Below, in pieces: positions 1 to 6,450 of a stretch of 6,568 nucleotides of DNA. Positions within the stretch are counted from its first letter, which is position 1. Every line of letters begins with the position of its first letter. The notes beneath the pieces are model-generated. The model was not told where the DNA came from. It searched no databases and saw only the letters and a program-made list of their open reading frames with translations. The stretch is from positions 1-6,568 of the forward strand of contig JACDAZ010000203.1 of assembly GCA_013695175.1 (NCBI GenBank). The letters run 5' to 3'. The stretch comes from Flavisolibacter sp. GTDB lineage: Bacteria; Bacteroidota; Bacteroidia; Chitinophagales; Chitinophagaceae. Position numbers and translations under genes: made by a program.

Positions 1-87
<87 letters not shown>

Positions 88-178
88 AAATGAGTTTTGA
101 TACTGACTATTAAAATTCTCAAAAAGAGTAAATTAACGAGTCAAAATCGAATAATTATCGCTTGACTTACCTATTTGT

Positions 179-197
179 GTCTCGTCTAAGACGAGAC
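179..197 (-). promoter_or_regulatory. Hairpin in the 16S leader
   Basis: There is a perfect 9-bp inverted repeat, GTCTCGTCT / AGACGAGAC, around a single central base. In the leader RNA it can fold as an 8-bp GC-containing stem with a 3-nt loop. It lies about 90 nt upstream of the mature 16S end, in a region that is otherwise A/T rich. No U-tract follows, so it is not a terminator. A role in leader folding or pre-rRNA processing is inferred from position only. Confidence 0.6.
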
Positions 198-215
198 GTG
201 CTGTTGCTTCCAAAC

Positions 216-226
216 TTTCAAAGATC
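216..226 (-). promoter_or_regulatory. boxA-like sequence in the rRNA leader
   Basis: The minus strand reads GATCTTTGAAA about 130 nt upstream of the 16S 5' end and about 40 nt downstream of the proximal promoter. rRNA leaders commonly carry a boxA (E. coli TGCTCTTTAACA), which loads Nus factors for antitermination. The CTTTgAA core and the placement match this. The assignment rests on similarity and position, and the match to the E. coli consensus is partial. Confidence 0.45.
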
Positions 227-264
227 TTTTAGCTTTATTTTGCTACCGTTTTTTAAAACGAGTG

Positions 265-295
265 CAAATGTACAAGCTTTTTTATTTCTACCAAA
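265..295 (-). promoter_or_regulatory. rRNA promoter P4 (proximal, Bacteroidota type)
   Basis: On the minus strand a -33 TTTG (bases 295-292) is followed, 19 bp later, by TACATTTG (272-265), an exact match to the Bacteroidota -7 consensus TAnnTTTG. The downstream bases are CACTCG. Transcription would begin around base 258-260, giving a leader of about 170 nt before 16S. This is the closest of four promoters facing the rRNA gene and one of the best matches. Confidence 0.8.
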
Positions 296-400
296 ATTAA
301 TCTCCTGTTTTTCAGATATTTAACATCTGACCGGAAAATTATTTTTAGGGTAAAACCACTGTTGTAAAAAAGAACTGTTATCGATTTTTTTAGCGGACTG

Positions 401-433
401 CAAAGATACGTTGACTTTGCTATCCAATCCAAA
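401..433 (-). promoter_or_regulatory. rRNA promoter P3 (Bacteroidota type)
   Basis: The minus strand has TTTG (433-430), 21 bp, then TATCTTTG (408-401), an exact TAnnTTTG match. It continues CAGTCCGCT, close to the CAgCCGCT that follows the two upstream promoters. Initiation is expected around base 394-396, about 310 nt upstream of 16S. Confidence 0.78.
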
Positions 434-570
434 TTTTTGAAGCTTATAATTCACAACAATCTGTGAAGAAAATTTTTTAAAAAAAGCTTCCAAAAAATAA
501 AGAAAAATGTATTCTACAATTTGATTGTCAGCAATTTATTTAAAAACAAATCACCATCAATAACCAATTG

Positions 571-702
571 TTTCAAAAAGCGGATGCAAAGATATGCATA
601 CCTGAAATACCAGCCAATTTATTTGGAGATTATAACTCATAAAATTCTGCAAAATGACAATTTATTCCTTCATTCAAATCAATTTCAAAAAGCGGCTGCA
701 AA
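571..702. repeat. Direct repeat of promoter start regions (2 copies, 112-bp period)
   Basis: TTTCAAAAAGCGGaTGCAAA at 571-590 recurs as TTTCAAAAAGCGGcTGCAAA at 683-702, with 19 of 20 bases identical and an offset of 112 bp. The -33 elements (615 and 727) are also offset by exactly 112. Each copy covers the 3' half of a -7 box plus the first transcribed bases. The repeat looks like either a local duplication of a promoter unit or selection for the same initiation sequence. Confidence 0.8.
587..617 (-). promoter_or_regulatory. rRNA promoter P2 (Bacteroidota type)
   Basis: The minus strand has TTG (617-615), 20 bp, then TATCTTTG (594-587), followed by CATCCGCTTTTTGAAA. The -7 box is a full consensus match; the -33 reads ATTG rather than TTTG. 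The box and downstream sequence are nearly identical to those of the next promoter upstream, with the same 20-bp spacing, which supports both as real. Confidence 0.72.
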
Positions 703-730
703 AGTAACTGCAACAGCAATAGTTGCCAAA
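699..730 (-). promoter_or_regulatory. rRNA promoter P1 (distal, Bacteroidota type)
   Basis: The minus strand has TTTG (730-727), 20 bp, then TACTTTTG (706-699), followed by CAGCCGCTTTTTGAAA. Both boxes match the Bacteroidota consensus. It starts only about 43 bp after the truA stop codon and is the farthest of the four promoters from 16S, about 610 bp away. Confidence 0.72.
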
Positions 731-772
731 TTAATAGAGTATATATCTTTTAATTTCTCGTGAAACACAGGC

Positions 773-1564
773 CTATATTGAAAAATAATTTTCAGGAAAT
801 TCTACAGCAGTTAAAAAAAGTCCTTTGGCAGGCACAGCATACATTGCATTTTGATCATTGTTTGCAGTAAAATATTTATTTAAATCATCTATAGAAATTT
901 TGCCCCTCCCTATTTGTAACATTGTACCTGTAAGCAAACGAACCATGCCACGCAAAAACCTGTTACCTTTTATATTATATACAAGCTGGTTTTCCCTTTG
1001 CTGCCAAAAGCTTTCAAAAATCCTGCAATTAAAATTTTTTACCTGGCTATTTGTTTTACTAAAAAAACTAAAATCAGTTTGATATTTTATAATTGCTGCA
1101 GCTTCCTCCAATAAATTATAATTCATTGTATAAGGAAAATGATAAGCCTTGTCAATTAAAAAAGGATCCTTAAATGTGTATATATAATAACTGTAACTCC
1201 TGCTGATTGCATCAAAACGGCAATGCGAAGATTCTGGTACTTCCCTTATAGATTTAATAACTATATCCAGAGGTAAAACAGCATTTAATTTATATAATAA
1301 CTGAGGATGCAGTGATTCATGAAAATCAAAATGAAAAAAATTTTGTAACGCATGTACACCACTATCTGTACGCGATGAACCAGTTAATTTAATACCGGCT
1401 TTTTCATTTTCCATATCTCCTTCAATAAAATAATCATTACCAGAATTTATAATAATGCTGATTGCTTTTTCAATTTCAAACTGTATTGTTGGAGCATTTT
1501 GCTGTATTTGGAAACCACTGTAGTTGGTTCCTTTATAAGCCACTTCTAAAAAGTAACGTGACAT
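773..1564 (-). CDS. truA: tRNA pseudouridine synthase A (TruA)
   Basis: TruA converts uridine to pseudouridine at positions 38-40 in the anticodon arm of many tRNAs and acts in the cytoplasm. The 263-residue product is close to the usual family length. The catalytic aspartate is D67 within GSSRTDSGVHA (63-72), matching the family's GRTDxGVH motif. RFDAISRSYSYYIY (117-130) corresponds to the RFxAxxRxYxYxIY strand. FLRGMVRLLTGTMLQIG (203-219) is the conserved C-terminal helix, and PAKGLFLTAVEFPE (245-258) is the closing strand. Residues about 46-59, just before the catalytic loop, look somewhat longer than in E. coli. The ATG start gives the expected N-terminus (SRYFLEVAYKGTNYSGFQ). It lies 9 bp after the stop of the DUF4476 gene, so the two are probably co-transcribed. 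Confidence 0.97.
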   Translation of the reverse strand: MSRYFLEVAYKGTNYSGFQIQQNAPTIQFEIEKAISIIINSGNDYFIEGDMENEKAGIKLTGSSRTDSGVHALQNFFHFDFHESLHPQLLYKLNAVLPLDIVIKSIREVPESSHCRFDAISRSYSYYIYTFKDPFLIDKAYHFPYTMNYNLLEEAAAIIKYQTDFSFFSKTNSQVKNFNCRIFESFWQQRENQLVYNIKGNRFLRGMVRLLTGTMLQIGRGKISIDDLNKYFTANNDQNAMYAVPAKGLFLTAVEFPENYFSI

Positions 1565-1573
1565 GCAATTAGA

Positions 1574-3088
1574 TTAATCCCCAATTAAAGCTTTAAATCG
1601 CTTTTGGTAATATTCATCCTTAAGTTCATTTTGCAGATCCGCAAATTGCCATTGATCAACTACATGATTATGTGCTGCATCAAAAAACTGGTACTTACCT
1701 GCAGGAGATAAAAATAAGTAACTTAAATTTTTTATTTGTTCAGATGTAAAACACTTAGATCTAAAGATTTTTTTTGCTTCATCAACCATAGCATCGTCAG
1801 AAGTTTTTGCTGCCATATTACGACGAAGTTTCATGAAATCATTATCACTGGCAAATGCTGCACATAAAGGCCGTCCATTAACTGTAGCAGGCGCTGTTTC
1901 TTTTGGTTCCGATTTTTTTAATCTTTCAAGTAAACCTTTACCGCTTTCTTTTTTCTGAGGGTTTTCCGGTGTATCTACTATTTCTACTGTAGTTGTGGAT
2001 TCTTGTTTTTCTATTGAAATATCACCGGCTTTTTCACTCGCACTATTTTCCTTTTCTGATTTAGACAATTTAGCCAATAAACCTTTTTTTTCTTTTTTTG
2101 TTTGTTCTTCAGCAATATTATCCTCAGCTTTAATTACAGATTCCTGAATTATATCTTCTGTAATTACAGCCGGTTGTTTTACTTCTTCTGCAAATACAAT
2201 TTTTGGGTTTGGTATCAATAACCTGATAGTATCAACAATACCTCCAACATCATCTAAATACACCAATCCAAAACCTTCAGTAGTTGAACTTTCTGATCTT
2301 TTAGTAACTATAGATTTTTTAAATAATTCCATGCCTGAATCTGTTTGCTCATTGTATGCAATTGATTCAGGAACAATAGCTGCCACTGCTGTTTCAGCAT
2401 TTGAAGATTTAGGCTCATCCTTCTCCACCGGTACAATTGTTGTTTCAGATTTAGAAGTGGCTGTTTGTTCCGGTTTTCTTTCTTCAACAATTGGTGCTTT
2501 TATTTCAGTTTCAACATGAACAGCAAGAGTCTTTGTTGTATCAATTGTATTAACAGGCGGTGGTGCTATAGCAACTATAGTATCATAAGTTTTAATCATC
2601 ACTTCTTCCTTTTTTTCTTCTTTTACAACTGGTGCTTCTATTTTTTTAGTAACTACTGTTGTTAAGATAGATTCATCATCTGCTGCTTTAGATAATAACT
2701 GTGTAAAAGAATCTGTTTTTTTTACGCTATGTTGAACTGTACCCACATCCTTTACAGGACGATAAACAGCTAAAGACTGAAGATCAAACAAACTAATTCC
2801 TTCTTCAAAGTTTTTGATTAATAATCCTCTGTCGGTATTGGTTATTTCAACTGAAAAATTTGTCTCAGGGCTTTTTTGATTAGCAAAACCAAGATTAAAA
2901 CGGTATGTATTTTCTTTAAGGTCGGGAATAATTAAATATCCTGTAGAAGAAGAGCTGTAAATCTTATCTGCCATTTTTACAAAAAATGGCTGGTTATTTT
3001 CTGATTGAAGGAAGATAAAATATACTTTTTGTGCATGGGCTCCTGTAGAAATTAAAAGAACTATTGCAGCAAACAGGAAGTTTTTCAT
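1574..3088 (-). CDS. Exported DUF4476-domain protein with low-complexity linker
   Basis: The function is unknown. I choose the ATG at 3088, which gives 504 residues. The upstream ATG at 3133 would place 15 polar residues before a clear signal peptide (MKNFLFAAIVLLISTGAHA, cleavage expected after AHA at 19), so the product should be exported. Residues about 20-115 are a beta-rich region starting QKVYFIFLQSENNQPFFVK, a kind of N-terminus I recall from other Bacteroidota proteins. Residues about 125-405 are low in complexity, rich in K, E, T and V, and likely disordered. They contain two copies of KGLL(A/E)(K/R)L(S/K)KSE, at 335-345 and 384-394. The last ~95 residues (PLCAAFASDNDFMKLRR to the end, with CFTSEQIKNLSYLF inside) match DUF4476. 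The gene sits between the TPM cluster and truA, 9 bp ahead of truA. DUF4476 is assigned from remembered family features, not a search. Confidence 0.85.
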   Translation of the reverse strand: MKNFLFAAIVLLISTGAHAQKVYFIFLQSENNQPFFVKMADKIYSSSSTGYLIIPDLKENTYRFNLGFANQKSPETNFSVEITNTDRGLLIKNFEEGISLFDLQSLAVYRPVKDVGTVQHSVKKTDSFTQLLSKAADDESILTTVVTKKIEAPVVKEEKKEEVMIKTYDTIVAIAPPPVNTIDTTKTLAVHVETEIKAPIVEERKPEQTATSKSETTIVPVEKDEPKSSNAETAVAAIVPESIAYNEQTDSGMELFKKSIVTKRSESSTTEGFGLVYLDDVGGIVDTIRLLIPNPKIVFAEEVKQPAVITEDIIQESVIKAEDNIAEEQTKKEKKGLLAKLSKSEKENSASEKAGDISIEKQESTTTVEIVDTPENPQKKESGKGLLERLKKSEPKETAPATVNGRPLCAAFASDNDFMKLRRNMAAKTSDDAMVDEAKKIFRSKCFTSEQIKNLSYLFLSPAGKYQFFDAAHNHVVDQWQFADLQNELKDEYYQKRFKALIGD

Positions 3089-3184
3089 GTATTCAAAATT
3101 ATGAAATTTAAAAGCATATGTGTTACTGCTCAACCATCAACAGAAATAAAGCCTTGTTAAGAATACACCCACCTATAAAACTCT

Positions 3185-3217
3185 AAAACTTAAAAAAGAA
3201 GCAATTATTGTATCAAA
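3185..3217 (-). promoter_or_regulatory. Candidate promoter of the DUF4476-truA pair
   Basis: The minus strand has TTTG (3217-3214), 21 bp, then TAAGTTTT (3192-3185), which differs from TAnnTTTG only in the last base. It begins at the TPM stop codon and would start transcription about 90 nt before the ATG at 3088. In A/T-rich DNA such a match can occur by chance, and read-through from the upstream cluster is the alternative. Confidence 0.35.
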
Positions 3218-4024
3218 TTACCATTTACCCCCGGCACCGCCACCGCCAAAACCACCACCGCCAAAGCCACCAAATCCACCACCACCAAAACCTCCACCAC
3301 CTTTGCCACCAAATCCACCACCACCAAAACTACCGGGAAAGAAAACCGGACCGCCCCAACCCCTGTAGCCTCTACGAGACATCATTCCACCACCTTTTTT
3401 GCCACCACCACCACCAAAAATCCGCATAAGTATCCAAATAATAAAAAATGCTATCATTATTTTACTTATGCTAATATCACCTCCATCATTTCCTCTTCTT
3501 TCGGGAGCCCTGTACTCACCAGCAGCAGCTTGTATCAAGGCATCAGTTGCCTGGTCAAAAGCCCTGTAGTAATTTTCATTTCTAAGATTAGGAATTAAAA
3601 AATTCTGAAGAATATTATTTGCTGTAATATCCGGAATAGCACCTTCAAGACCATATCCTACAGCTATAAAGGCATCCCTGTTGCCTGTACCACCGCCTGT
3701 TGAAACCAGTATAACAACTCCATTATTAAATTGTCCGCCGCCTACACCCCACTGGCGTCCTAATTCTGTTGCTACTTCTACAGCCTCATAATCTTCAAGA
3801 GATTGAAGAATGACAATTGCTATTTGAGATGATGTGCTGTCATCATATGCTACCAGTTTACTTTCAAGTGCCTGTCTTTGTTCGGCTGTAAGTAAACCGG
3901 CAAAATCATTTACCAGCCTGGGTGGGGTGGGTTTAGGTGGAATTACTTTATTAATTCCCTGTGAATAGGCAAATAATGTAAATAAAACTAAGCTTAGAAG
4001 AACCAGTAACCGCTTCAAATTCAT
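3218..4024 (-). CDS. Secreted/membrane-anchored TPM-domain protein with glycine-rich tail (YgcG family)
   Basis: This is a TPM-domain (TLP18.3/Psb32/MOLO-1) protein of 268 residues; its role in bacteria is not well defined. Residues 1-21 form a signal peptide (MNLKRLLVLLSLVLFTLFAYS). The TPM domain spans about 36-170, with VNDFAGLLTAEQR (38-50), SQIAIVILQS (66-75), NNGVVILVS (100-108) and IAVGYGLEGAIPD (120-132). A hydrophobic segment at about 188-203 (KIMIAFFIIWILMRIF) can anchor the protein. The tail from 204 is mostly glycine with F, R and K, and ends GGAGGKW. This architecture of signal, TPM, one membrane helix and Gly-rich tail is common in the family. The ATG overlaps the stop of the previous gene by one base (TTAATGA), which suggests translational coupling. 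The neighbouring LemA is a frequent partner of such genes. Confidence 0.92.
   Translation of the reverse strand: MNLKRLLVLLSLVLFTLFAYSQGINKVIPPKPTPPRLVNDFAGLLTAEQRQALESKLVAYDDSTSSQIAIVILQSLEDYEAVEVATELGRQWGVGGGQFNNGVVILVSTGGGTGNRDAFIAVGYGLEGAIPDITANNILQNFLIPNLRNENYYRAFDQATDALIQAAAGEYRAPERRGNDGGDISISKIMIAFFIIWILMRIFGGGGGKKGGGMMSRRGYRGWGGPVFFPGSFGGGGFGGKGGGGFGGGGFGGFGGGGFGGGGAGGKW
3266..3330. repeat. In-gene repeat encoding the Gly/Phe tail (39-bp period)
   Basis: A 26-bp sequence at 3266-3291 is repeated exactly at 3305-3330, an offset of 39 bp or 13 codons. On the minus strand each copy encodes FGGGGFGG within the tail of the TPM protein. Shorter CCACCACC runs fill the rest of 3230-3420. The identity at DNA level suggests a recent tandem duplication, and the tail length may vary between strains. 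Confidence 0.85.
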
Positions 4025-4482
4025 TAACCAAAAATAATTTCGTCCGGAAGTTCATTTTTATCTGTTCCCTGATCGTATGGAAAATAATAATGTAACGCTT
4101 CTCCTATATCAGCAATACATAATACCATTCCTTCAGCTAAATGATGTTTTTTAAAATAAAGCAACATTTTTTCAATTTCATCTCTCCAGTATTTTGACCC
4201 TACTTTTTCATGAATTCCCTTATCACCATATATAGCTGCCTGCCTGTCATGTATTGCTACATAAACAAGTACTCCATTATTGTCCCTGGTACAATCCATT
4301 TTCAAATTATAAAAAAGCTCCCTTGCCCTGTCAAGAGGATCTACATAACTGCACTTGCTTTCAATGTAAATCCTTACTTCACCGCTTGTACGCATTTCAG
4401 CCTGCCGGATTGCTTCTACAATCTGATCCCGCTCTTCGGAAGTAAAAAATTCCTTTTCATTTTGCCAGGGAAATAATTTCAC
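4024..4482 (-). CDS. Cytoplasmic TPM-domain protein
   Basis: This 152-residue protein has a TPM domain over most of its length and no signal peptide or membrane helix, so it is probably cytoplasmic. Recognisable parts are FFTSEERDQIVEAIRQAE (12-29), TSGEVRIYIESKC (32-44), NNGVLVYVAIHDRQAAIYGDKGI (68-90) and a C-terminal helix region (about 100-132). It resembles the short stand-alone TPM proteins of Bacteroidota, such as BA42 from Bizionia argentinensis (recalled, not searched). The start is GTG at 4482. An in-frame TAG two codons upstream rules out a longer form, and the next ATG (residue 30) would cut into the domain. AGGTAG, which overlaps the lemA stop, lies a few bases upstream and could serve as a ribosome site. 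Only 2 bp separate it from lemA, and it overlaps the next TPM gene by one base. The substrate and activity are unknown. Confidence 0.9.
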   Translation of the reverse strand: MKLFPWQNEKEFFTSEERDQIVEAIRQAEMRTSGEVRIYIESKCSYVDPLDRARELFYNLKMDCTRDNNGVLVYVAIHDRQAAIYGDKGIHEKVGSKYWRDEIEKMLLYFKKHHLAEGMVLCIADIGEALHYYFPYDQGTDKNELPDEIIFG

Positions 4483-4484
4483 TT

Positions 4485-5120
4485 CTACCTAGTTGTTGTA
4501 TCAAAATTTACAGATGGACGTTGCTGTTCTTCAAAATCAACTGTTGGAGCATTTTGAGTACCGGCATCGGCTGTAAATCCTTCACGAACTCTGAAACCCA
4601 TTATTCCAGCAAAAATATTTGTAGGAAAACGGCGTACAGAAGAATTATAATCTTGCACTGCTCCATTAAAGTCGTTCCTGGCAACAGCTATCCTGTTTTC
4701 TGTTCCTTCCAATTGGGTTTGTAAATTTCTAAAAGCATCATTAGCCCTAAGGTTTGGATATTGCTCAACAGTAACCAATAGACGGCTTAATGAGCTGCTT
4801 AACTGTCCCTGTGCCTGCTGAAATCTTTGAATATTTTCAGGAGTTAAATTTTCAGGACTGATCTGTGTAGATGTTGCCCTTGCTCTTGCATTGATTACAT
4901 CATTTAATGTACCTCGTTCAAAAGCGGCTTCTCCCCTGACGGTATTTACCAGGTTTGGAATCAGATCTGCACGCCTCTGGTATTGCGATTGCACATTATT
5001 CCATACCTTTTTTACATTCTCATCTTTCTGTACTAATGTATTGTATTGGCCACATCCCATAAATAACAGAACTACCAGAATTCCGAGGATAATGATCAAA
5101 GGCATTGATAAACCTCTCAT
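4485..5120 (-). CDS. lemA: LemA family protein
   Basis: LemA-family proteins are small, mostly helical and anchored by one N-terminal membrane helix; their biochemical function is not established. This one has 211 residues. A hydrophobic helix at about 7-21 is followed by GCGQYNTLVQKDENVKKVW (22-40) and then the signature QYQRRADLIPNLVNTVRG (46-63). Helices follow to about 165, including QYPNLRANDAFRNLQTQLEGTENRI (120-144) and AVQDYNSSVRRFPTNIFAGIMGF (154-176). The C-terminus (about 180-211) is polar and probably flexible. C23 after LLFMG might be lipidated, but the box is poor (F at -3), so a plain membrane anchor is equally likely. The ATG at 5120 is used; M6 at 5105 is a possible alternative. 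It is the first gene of a compact lemA-TPM-TPM cluster, 90 bp downstream of pgk. Confidence 0.95.
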   Translation of the reverse strand: MRGLSMPLIIILGILVVLLFMGCGQYNTLVQKDENVKKVWNNVQSQYQRRADLIPNLVNTVRGEAAFERGTLNDVINARARATSTQISPENLTPENIQRFQQAQGQLSSSLSRLLVTVEQYPNLRANDAFRNLQTQLEGTENRIAVARNDFNGAVQDYNSSVRRFPTNIFAGIMGFRVREGFTADAGTQNAPTVDFEEQQRPSVNFDTTTR

Positions 5121-5131
5121 ATTGATTTTTG

Positions 5132-5147
5132 TTTTAAGAACTTAAAA
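5132..5147. repeat. Inverted repeat just upstream of lemA
   Basis: TTTTAAG-AA-CTTAAAA is a perfect 7-bp inverted repeat with a 2-bp centre. Its near edge is 11 bp before the lemA ATG. It could be an operator or a weak leader hairpin over the ribosome site. Being A/T-only apart from one G:C pair per arm, it could also be chance. Confidence 0.3.
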
Positions 5148-5210
5148 TTAATTGATTGCTACGAAGTTGAATTAATAAAGATTATATATAAATGACTAAT
5201 TCGAATGATA

Positions 5211-6404
5211 TTACTTTGTAATTGCTGCTATACCCGGTAACTCTTTGCCTTCAAAAAACTCCAGCATAGCGCCACCACCGGTTGATACATAACTTACTTT
5301 ATCAGCATAATTAAATTTATTAACTGCAGCTACACTATCACCGCCCCCGACTAAACTATAAGCTCCATTTTCCGTTGCTTCAGCAATAGCTTTTGCAATA
5401 GCTTTTGTACCATTCTGAAATTTTTCCATTTCAAAAACACCCATGGGACCATTCCATAATATGGTCTTAGAATCATGAATGACTTTAGTGAATGTTTCGC
5501 AAGCCAATGCACCAATATCCAATCCCATCCAATCATCAGGAATAGTATTGCTCAACGCAGAAGATACAGATGCATCTTCAGAAAATTTATCTGCAATAAT
5601 TGAATCTGTCGGCAAATGAATTCGTACACCTTTTTCAGCTGCTTTTTTTAATAATTCGGATGCCGTATCTATTCTATCTTCTTCAACCAGCGAATTTCCA
5701 ATTTTACCTCCACAGGCTCTTTCAAAAGTATAAGCCATACCACCTCCTATAATAATATTGTCAGCACGATCCAGTAAATTTTCAATAATTAAAATTTTGT
5801 CTGAAACTTTTGCTCCACCTATAATAGCAGTGAATGGCTTTTCTGCTTCACGTAATATTTTTTCAGCTGCTTTTATTTCGCTTTCCATTACTAAACCAAA
5901 CATCTTTTCTTCCGGTGCAAAATATTGCGCTATAACAGCTGTTGATGCATGAGCCCTGTGGGCAGTACCAAAAGCATCATTTACATAAACATCTCCTAGT
6001 GCTGCCAGTTTTTTTGCAAATGCTTCATCACCTTTTTCTTCTTCTTTATAAAACCGAAGGTTTTCCAGCAAAAGCACCTCACCCGGTTTTAAATTTTTAG
6101 CTTTGGCTACAGCTTCATCTCCAATACAGTCAGCTGTAAAATCAACCTTTGTTCCCAATAAAGAACTTATATGCTCAACGAGGTGTTTTAATGAATATTT
6201 TTCAGCAGGACCCTCTTTTGGTCTTCCAAAATGAGACATTAAAATGACAGATCCACCATCATCTAATACCTTTTTAATTGTTGGTATTGTTGCTGTAATT
6301 CTATTGTCATCAGTTATTTGATATTTTTCATCTAAGGGTACATTAAAATCTACTCTTATTAATGCTTTTTTACCGGAGAAATTATAAGAAGAAAATTTTG
6401 ACAT
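5211..6404 (-). CDS. pgk: Phosphoglycerate kinase
   Basis: Pgk transfers phosphate from 1,3-bisphosphoglycerate to ADP, giving 3-phosphoglycerate and ATP, and acts in the cytoplasm in glycolysis. The 397 residues match the usual bacterial length. The N-terminal substrate-binding half shows RVDFNVP (17-23), DDNRI (32-36), SHFGRPK (57-63), LLENLRFY (112-119) and [13 protein letters not shown] (142-154). The C-terminal nucleotide-binding half shows GGAKVSDK (196-203), IGGGMAYTF (219-227), [10 protein letters not shown] (316-325), GGGDSVAA (353-360) and [18 protein letters not shown] (374-391). All key motifs are intact; F59 stands where many homologues have Leu. The ATG at 6404 follows a purine-rich AAAGAAAG. 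It lies directly downstream of gap, separated by a terminator, so it probably has its own promoter or relies on read-through. Confidence 0.99.
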   Translation of the reverse strand: MSKFSSYNFSGKKALIRVDFNVPLDEKYQITDDNRITATIPTIKKVLDDGGSVILMSHFGRPKEGPAEKYSLKHLVEHISSLLGTKVDFTADCIGDEAVAKAKNLKPGEVLLLENLRFYKEEEKGDEAFAKKLAALGDVYVNDAFGTAHRAHASTAVIAQYFAPEEKMFGLVMESEIKAAEKILREAEKPFTAIIGGAKVSDKILIIENLLDRADNIIIGGGMAYTFERACGGKIGNSLVEEDRIDTASELLKKAAEKGVRIHLPTDSIIADKFSEDASVSSALSNTIPDDWMGLDIGALACETFTKVIHDSKTILWNGPMGVFEMEKFQNGTKAIAKAIAEATENGAYSLVGGGDSVAAVNKFNYADKVSYVSTGGGAMLEFFEGKELPGIAAITK

Positions 6405-6422
6405 GCTTTCTTTATTTAGAGT

Positions 6423-6450
6423 AAAAAAAGGCTTCCTCTGCGAAAGCCTT
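6423..6450 (-). terminator. Rho-independent terminator after gap
   Basis: On the minus strand AAGGCTT (6450-6444) pairs with AAGCCTT (6434-6428) as a 7-bp stem around a 9-nt loop. A run of seven T (6429-6423), overlapping the stem end, follows. It lies about 40 bp after the gap stop and ends only about 18 bp before the pgk ATG, so it should end gap transcripts in part or in full before pgk. Confidence 0.85.

Larger units (their letters stand above)
88..772. other. Protein-gene-free rRNA control region
   Basis: This 685-bp stretch separates truA from 16S. It holds four promoters on the minus strand, a duplicated promoter segment, a boxA-like site and a leader hairpin, each listed separately. 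It is strongly A/T rich. I see no tRNA, no transposon ends and no convincing protein gene. No hairpin with a U-tract follows truA, so truA transcripts may continue into the rRNA leader. Confidence 0.75.

Noticed and set aside
650..678. A fifth rRNA promoter (TTTG N17 TCATTTTG, minus strand)
   Set aside because: The -7 box lacks the TA start, spacing is short, and the downstream CCGCT motif is missing.
521..763. Plus-strand open frame of 80 codons upstream of the rRNA operon
   Set aside because: It lies across two strong rRNA promoters and their repeat on the opposite strand, has an asparagine/lysine-rich composition expected from A/T-rich DNA, and resembles no protein family.
3089..3133. Upstream ATG adding 15 residues to the DUF4476 protein
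   Set aside because: It would place a polar stretch before a well-formed signal peptide that begins at the ATG at 3088.
3230..3420. Short spaced CCACCA repeats, considered as a CRISPR or intergenic repeat array
   Set aside because: They lie in frame inside a coding sequence and encode the glycine tail; there are no unique spacers.
3208..3429. Histidine-rich plus-strand open frame
   Set aside because: It is the antisense of the glycine-rich tail of the TPM protein; its His/Gln repeats come from reading GGT/GGA repeats backwards.
5176..5207. lemA promoter (TTCG ... AATCTTTA, minus strand)
   Set aside because: Both boxes deviate at important positions; in DNA this A/T rich the match is not better than chance.
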